DNA of 26,097 bases from Thermacetogenium sp. UBA5472 (GTDB lineage Bacteria; Bacillota; DSM-12270; Thermacetogeniales; Thermacetogeniaceae): NCBI GenBank assembly GCA_002426495.1, contig DIQC01000088.1:1-26097 (forward strand), written 5' to 3'. Every line of letters starts with the position of its first letter. Position 1 is the first letter of the stretch. Below are positions 22,525 to 26,097 of this stretch, in pieces. The position numbers and the translations under genes were made by a program. The notes beneath the pieces are model-generated. The model was not told the origin of the DNA. It did not search any database and saw only the letters and a list, made by a program, of their open reading frames with translations.

Positions 22525-22602
22525 CGGGATGTAGCGCAGTTTGGCTAGCGCGCACGGTTCGGGACCGTGAGGTCGGGAGTTCAAATCTCCCCATCCCGAC
22601 CA
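22525..22602 (+). tRNA. tRNA-Pro (anticodon CGG)
   Basis: Acceptor stem CGGGATG (22525-22531) pairs with CATCCCG (22592-22598). The anticodon arm is CACGG-TTCGGGA-CCGTG with anticodon CGG, reading CCG proline codons. The T arm contains TTCAAAT, and the CCA end is encoded (22600-22602). It is a single tRNA with its own promoter and terminator. Confidence 0.96.
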
Positions 22603-22610
22603 AAAGAAAA

Positions 22611-22645
22611 AACAGGGTAGAGCAAAAAACTCTATCCTGTTTTTA
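22611..22645 (+). terminator. Intrinsic terminator of tRNA-Pro
   Basis: AACAGGGTAGAG (22611-22622) pairs with CTCTATCCTGTT (22630-22641), one G-T wobble, 7-base loop, followed by a T-run. It may also act for the minus-strand L,D-transpeptidase gene. Confidence 0.85.
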
Positions 22646-22676
22646 TTATCGAAGGATCCCGGAAAACTAATTTGCA

Positions 22677-23276
22677 TTAATCAATATAAACTGGAGTGCC
22701 TTCAGGGATATTGTCGTAAATCCATTTTGCGTCTTCAACCTCTAGGCGGACGCACCCATGTGATACTGGAGTACCAAGCTTGTCCACTTCTTCTTCAATA
22801 ATATTCCTTTGACGATCCATAGGAACGCTGTGAAAGAGATAAACTCCCCACTCTTTAAAAGACACCCACCAAACAGCTCCATCCTGGTATTTTTCGCTGA
22901 AAAACCATTCACCCCTGTTTTGGATGGTGAAGTGACCCCGCGGCGTGGAATTGTTCTCTCCTGTGGAAGCTATCCAGTCTTTGACCAGGGTGTCATTATC
23001 AAAAATGCGGACCTTTTGTTCACTTATGCTGACTTCAATACTGTAATTAGGTTCAGTAGAGTCGCTTCTACTATTAGGATCTGCCGGTTCATATCTGCTA
23101 ACATTATAGTTTTGCCTATCCGGTTTAGTTTCTTCTGTTTGACTGCTCTCTTGATTGCTCGATTCGTTTTGTTCACCTATAGTACTGGATGTGGTAGGTT
23201 TGAAACTTCCACTTCCAGCGAGCACCGCGATACCTATTATTAAAAAAACAAGTGTGAGAGATATTTTGTTTAACAC
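22677..23276 (-). CDS. L,D-transpeptidase (YkuD domain)
   Basis: An exported cell-wall enzyme that forms 3-3 peptidoglycan crosslinks or attaches substrates to the wall. Seen: N-terminal signal/anchor segment (about residues 5-21), a Ser/Glu/Gln-rich linker to about residue 75, then a YkuD domain (about 80-200) starting S-I-E-V-S-I-S-E-Q-K-V, with T-P-R-G-H-F and the catalytic S-H-G-C-V-R-L. It is 200 residues from the GTG at 23276, which has AGGAG 9 bases upstream; a TTG at 23285 directly abuts that site and is less likely. It stands alone, with an AT-rich upstream region (23277-23400) that probably carries its promoter. Confidence 0.92.
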   Translation of the reverse strand: MLNKISLTLVFLIIGIAVLAGSGSFKPTTSSTIGEQNESSNQESSQTEETKPDRQNYNVSRYEPADPNSRSDSTEPNYSIEVSISEQKVRIFDNDTLVKDWIASTGENNSTPRGHFTIQNRGEWFFSEKYQDGAVWWVSFKEWGVYLFHSVPMDRQRNIIEEEVDKLGTPVSHGCVRLEVEDAKWIYDNIPEGTPVYID

Positions 23277-23427
23277 TTTCTCCAACTCCTAAGCGTTTTC
23301 ATTAATATCGATGTGTTATGAATTTTATTATATATATAATAACATATTTAGATTATCATAAGGAAATAAGCCGCAATAATAACTGAAAATGGAGGAGCTG
23401 TAATAAGAGAGGGTGTTTGTAGACCCA

Positions 23428-23459
23428 CAGCCCTCACCTGGTTAGAGTAATGAGGGTTG
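23428..23459 (-). terminator. Hairpin at the end of the sigma-factor operon
   Basis: CAGCCCTCA (23428-23436) pairs with TGAGGGTTG (23451-23459), nine pairs with one wobble. It lies about 20 bases past the stop of the minus-strand operon. No T-run follows on the minus strand, so it is a weak candidate. The rest of 23277-23479 is AT-rich with no gene seen. Confidence 0.35.
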
Positions 23460-23479
23460 CGGGGCACTGTAGGTTATGT

Positions 23480-24400
23480 TTACAACTGGTTAACTAAAAT
23501 ACTGCTGCCGCTGTCCAAGGCGATGTCCATACTCTGCGTTTCATTTCCCAGTTCAACCTGGACTACCTTTTTTGCATTATTGCTGCTGTCATCGGTCTCT
23601 TCAGTTGTTTCGGTTCCTTCCCATGTAACACTACCTCCTAGTGTATTGCTTTCATCAACCAAAGCTCTTATAGTCAGGTCAGCCTGACGGGGAATAAATA
23701 TTTGTAGGTCACCGCTGCTCGCTATCTTCCAGTCATTATCCAGCTCATATGTGTATATCTGAACACTATCTCCATTATGCAATTCTACATCAATATTTTG
23801 TGGGATGATGATAGTGTATTCAGTGGTCTGAACATTCTCTATTGCTGGCAGCTGGAAACTGATAAACTGGGTATTACCGGATGTGTTGCTCATTAACTCG
23901 GTGCCTTTGTCTGCAAGATTTTTGGCTGCTTCTTGGGAATCGGCTCTAGCTAGGGCATAGCTGTATGAGCTTATCTTGTTTGTTTCACTGGTTTGTATCT
24001 TTAATCCGCAAAATGGTGCACTGATGACTAGTCTTTCTACTTCTGGTTCGACTGCGATTTCGCTGGTGCTCGTCCTGATACGGTACTCATGGGATGTCAG
24101 ATAATCATTTATTTTTGCTGTGACACCGATACCTTCAAGGCTGTAAAAACCGAGACCGCAGAATACTATCAGCAGTATAATAAAGATACTAAAAATATCA
24201 TACTTGACTAGTGAGTTGTTATCTTTCCCCCAAAAAGATAGGACTAAAACCTCCAAACCGAGAAGAACAAAAACCAACGGCCACCAGCGAACTACAGCAT
24301 CAAATATAGCTTTATTATTTATCTTGGCAAAAAAGAGGCCGAGCCCTGTGCCGATCAGGACAAGTCCCATAGAAATAGTACCTACTCTCCACTTCCGCAT
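23480..24400 (-). CDS. LiaI/LiaF-like membrane protein with beta-rich C-terminal domain
   Basis: A 306-residue protein. Seen: three to four N-terminal membrane segments (about 8-25, 38-56 and 68-86) with W-W-P-L-V-F-V-L-L-G-L-E, typical of LiaI-LiaF (DUF5668-like) proteins, followed by an extracytoplasmic beta-rich region (about 110-300) like the adhesin-type domain of DUF4097/LiaF-C proteins, with repeated short strands and acidic loops. LiaF-type proteins regulate envelope-stress signalling. The ATG overlaps the upstream gene by 19 bases, with an AGGG site ahead. It is the last gene of a sigma/anti-sigma operon, suggesting it takes part in or responds to that signalling. Confidence 0.75.
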   Translation of the reverse strand: MRKWRVGTISMGLVLIGTGLGLFFAKINNKAIFDAVVRWWPLVFVLLGLEVLVLSFWGKDNNSLVKYDIFSIFIILLIVFCGLGFYSLEGIGVTAKINDYLTSHEYRIRTSTSEIAVEPEVERLVISAPFCGLKIQTSETNKISSYSYALARADSQEAAKNLADKGTELMSNTSGNTQFISFQLPAIENVQTTEYTIIIPQNIDVELHNGDSVQIYTYELDNDWKIASSGDLQIFIPRQADLTIRALVDESNTLGGSVTWEGTETTEETDDSSNNAKKVVQVELGNETQSMDIALDSGSSILVNQL

Positions 24401-25182
24401 TGTTCATCCCTACCTTTTTCCTTAGAGTCTTTTTGCGAATCAGAGTTTCCTGATTCAACTTTGGAACCGGCAATAAGCTTTATTCCTCCAGCAATGAGGA
24501 TGACAGCCACAACAGCGGTCTGCAGGTAACTATATATCTCTGGTGTGAGTAGGGGTGTGATGTGTCTTTCCAATATCACCAGTAATCCCAGAATAATCAA
24601 AGACCACCCTATCAAACGGGGATGGGATTCCATCCAGTTAATAAGTGACCTGCGTTCCGGAACTTCACTATCTATAGCTTCCACCCGCTGCAGAGCATCG
24701 AACAGGCTGTAAAACCAAACAACTGGCAGGATAAAGAGGAGCATACTCATATGCAGCCAGCCCATCAAAAATGCGGCGAAAAAGAAGAGTGTCATCAAAA
24801 AGGCACCTTCTTTAAGATAACCTAAATACATATGTCCGGCCCCTGGCACCAGAGAGAGGGCGGCTGTGATCATCTTTTTGTTTTCACTGAATGTTTCAAT
24901 TTCTGTGTAGTGGGTTTCGTCTGAGTTGGCGGAAAGGCGCACTTTATCTATGAGGCTAAAGGCGTCGAGCAGAGCGAAAAACCAGATCAGCGGCAGGGCA
25001 AAGGCCAGGAGCATGAATATTTCGCCTCCGGTAATACCGGACAGAACGATCATACCGAATATGGTTCCAAAGAACAGGCCAAAGAAAATCAATGCCCGTT
25101 TGGCAAATCCCAGGTAAAGGTGGCTTAAACCGGGTATGAATGACAAAATGAAAGTCAAGAATTTACTTTTGCTGTACATCAT
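24382..25182 (-). CDS. Multi-spanning membrane protein with duplicated repeat
   Basis: A 266-residue polytopic membrane protein made of two similar halves: F-I-P-G-L-S-H-L-Y-L-G-F (about residues 16-27) and L-V-P-G-A-G-H-M-Y-L-G-Y (about 112-123). Each half is followed by hydrophobic helices and W-F-F/Y-A/S-L-(L/F)-D-A, which points to an internal duplication of a TM2-like unit. Two further helices (about 192-240) and a charged tail follow. Two tandem ATGs (25182 and 25179) follow GGAGG; the second has better spacing. It overlaps the anti-sigma gene by about 4 bases. Function unknown; the operon suggests an envelope role. Confidence 0.75.
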   Translation of the reverse strand: MMYSKSKFLTFILSFIPGLSHLYLGFAKRALIFFGLFFGTIFGMIVLSGITGGEIFMLLAFALPLIWFFALLDAFSLIDKVRLSANSDETHYTEIETFSENKKMITAALSLVPGAGHMYLGYLKEGAFLMTLFFFAAFLMGWLHMSMLLFILPVVWFYSLFDALQRVEAIDSEVPERRSLINWMESHPRLIGWSLIILGLLVILERHITPLLTPEIYSYLQTAVVAVILIAGGIKLIAGSKVESGNSDSQKDSKEKGRDEQCGSGE

Positions 25183-25679
25183 CTTACCTCCTCTTGTTTC
25201 TGATTTTCAAAGCGTATGATTAGCTGATGGGTTTGCTCAACGATCCTTTTGGAAAATTGGGTATCCAGCTTCTGTTCAATTTTTTGGCTGGCCAGTCCTG
25301 TTGCCCCACCGACAACTGTAGAGCTTTTGACAAAGGCTTGAAACGCCCCTCCTCCCATCAAGACAATGGTCACAACTGCAGCGGCAGTATAATAGGCTAA
25401 AAGGTTTTGGCTTTTCTTAGCCCACCTGCTAGATCTTTTGGGGGGCACTGATGCTTTCCGCTCACTGTTGATCATCTTGATCACAGTAGCAGTAAAGACA
25501 GTGGGTATGGCTTTTTGCGCCTTGAGAACTTCTTCCTCATTGATGGAATTGAGAAAGGCATCCATGCATTTTGGGCATTCCTGCAAGTGTCCCTCCATCA
25601 GTTGGGATTCTTCTGCAGGGTACTCACCCTTTCTGAATTGTTGCCATTCCTTTTCATCAAAGTGTTTCATTAGTTTCAT
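25179..25679 (-). CDS. Zinc-binding anti-sigma factor
   Basis: A membrane-anchored anti-sigma factor of about 166 residues. Seen: N-terminal ZAS domain with H-L-Q-E-C-P-K-C (the H-x3-C-x2-C zinc motif), a linker, one membrane helix (Y-Y-T-A-A-A-V-V-T-I-V-L-M-G-G-G), and an extracytoplasmic tail with a predicted helix. Start candidates are the ATG at 25679 and the ATG at 25670 (K-H-F-D-E-K-E-W), both overlapping the sigma gene; GGGGG directly precedes the first, so the second may be used. The frame extends to 25757 inside the sigma gene without support. It would hold the co-encoded ECF sigma factor inactive at the membrane until a signal. Confidence 0.87.
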   Translation of the reverse strand: MKLMKHFDEKEWQQFRKGEYPAEESQLMEGHLQECPKCMDAFLNSINEEEVLKAQKAIPTVFTATVIKMINSERKASVPPKRSSRWAKKSQNLLAYYTAAAVVTIVLMGGGAFQAFVKSSTVVGGATGLASQKIEQKLDTQFSKRIVEQTHQLIIRFENQKQEEVR

Positions 25680-26097
25680 CCCCCCATTCTTGGCGAAAGG
25701 CCTTGCGGGCCCTGTAAAGTCGAGATTCCACTGTTTTAGGCTGTATGCCTTCTTCATGAGCGATCTCCTGGTAGCCTTTATCTTGAAAATAGAATTTATA
25801 GAGAACCATCTTGTAGATCGGCGGAAGCTGGAGCAGAACCCTTTTTACTCGAGTCTTCTTTTCCTTTTGCAGCAGCATTTTCTCCAATTCACTTCCGCTG
25901 CCATCATCTTTTCCCTGTATCCGCTCTGCAGTTTCCAATTCACAGAGGGAAACGTGCTTTTTTCTTTTATAATCAATAGCCTTGTTGGCAGCAATTCTAC
26001 CGATCCATCCCTTAATGTTCTGCTGCTGGTATGTGGCCAGGGACCGGTAAATCTGAAGAAAAACTTCCTGGGCGATGTCTTTGGCTGTTTCTTCGTC
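25657..26097 (-). CDS. ECF-type RNA polymerase sigma factor (partial, 5' end beyond window)
   Basis: 147 residues are visible and the gene runs off the end of the window. Seen: sigma region 2 (A-K-D-I-A-Q-E-V-F-L-Q-I-Y-R-S-L and N-I-K-G-W-I-G-R-I-A-A-N-K-A-I-D-Y), an acidic linker, and region 4 with a helix-turn-helix (L-P-P-I-Y-K-M-V-L-Y, then Y-Q-E-I-A-H-E-E-G-I and T-V-E-S-R-L-Y-R-A-R-K-A). An internal ATG at 25938 is not the start because region 2 lies upstream of it. The overlap with the anti-sigma gene indicates coupled translation. Confidence 0.92.
   Translation of the reverse strand, partial: DEETAKDIAQEVFLQIYRSLATYQQQNIKGWIGRIAANKAIDYKRKKHVSLCELETAERIQGKDDGSGSELEKMLLQKEKKTRVKRVLLQLPPIYKMVLYKFYFQDKGYQEIAHEEGIQPKTVESRLYRARKAFRQEWGDETNETL

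Noticed and set aside
22288..22677. Minus-strand open frame of 129 codons across the tRNA
   Set aside because: It runs through the antisense of tRNA-Pro, a well-known source of spurious proteins, and through the tRNA promoter and terminator.

Overview
The window looks like a low-to-mid GC anaerobic Gram-positive bacterium, probably a clostridial Firmicute. The support is a cdaA-cdaR-glmM-glmS order with a glmS ribozyme, GGAGG-type ribosome binding sites, frequent TTG/GTG starts, a hypFCDE [NiFe]-hydrogenase maturation operon, and an ECF sigma/zinc anti-sigma pair. The species cannot be named from the sequence alone.

Layout. 1-1223: the last codons of an upstream gene and a MacB-type ABC permease. 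1224-1573: intergenic, with a possible minus-strand gene remnant and a promoter. 1574-6953: cdaA, cdaR, glmM and glmS, linking c-di-AMP signalling to amino-sugar supply for the cell wall; glmS is preceded by a recognisable glmS ribozyme. 7193-8402: pdxS and a small coiled-coil protein. 8403-9151: a scar where the C-terminal end of an envelope protein (minus) meets a GGDEF domain lacking its N-terminal part (plus). 9278-13853: hypF-hypC-hypD-hypE behind a good promoter. 14015-14764: a CPBP-family membrane protease with a non-standard start. 14902-21172: a DNA-end-processing cluster: NurA nuclease, HerA-type ATPase, Mre11/SbcD-type nuclease, then a Rad50-like ATPase split over separate reading frames. 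21246-22247 (minus): an unrecognised protein convergent with that cluster. 22525-22602: tRNA-Pro(CGG) with its own promoter and terminator. 22677-23276 (minus): an L,D-transpeptidase. 23480-26097 (minus): an envelope-stress-like operon (ECF sigma factor, zinc anti-sigma factor, duplicated multi-spanning membrane protein, LiaF-like membrane protein).

Most noteworthy: (1) the NurA-HerA-Mre11-Rad50 set, an archaeal-style end-resection kit, with Rad50 divided at its zinc hook into a 434-residue Walker A half and a 220-residue Walker B half, separated by a 92-residue coiled-coil protein; (2) a housekeeping-position GlmS whose catalytic N-terminal cysteine reads as serine, with further changes at the glutaminase site, while its isomerase half and ribozyme look intact; (3) a family of intergenic hairpins with a GGGGACGG core; (4) a head-to-head junction of two truncated genes; (5) an apparent AUU start on the CPBP protease.
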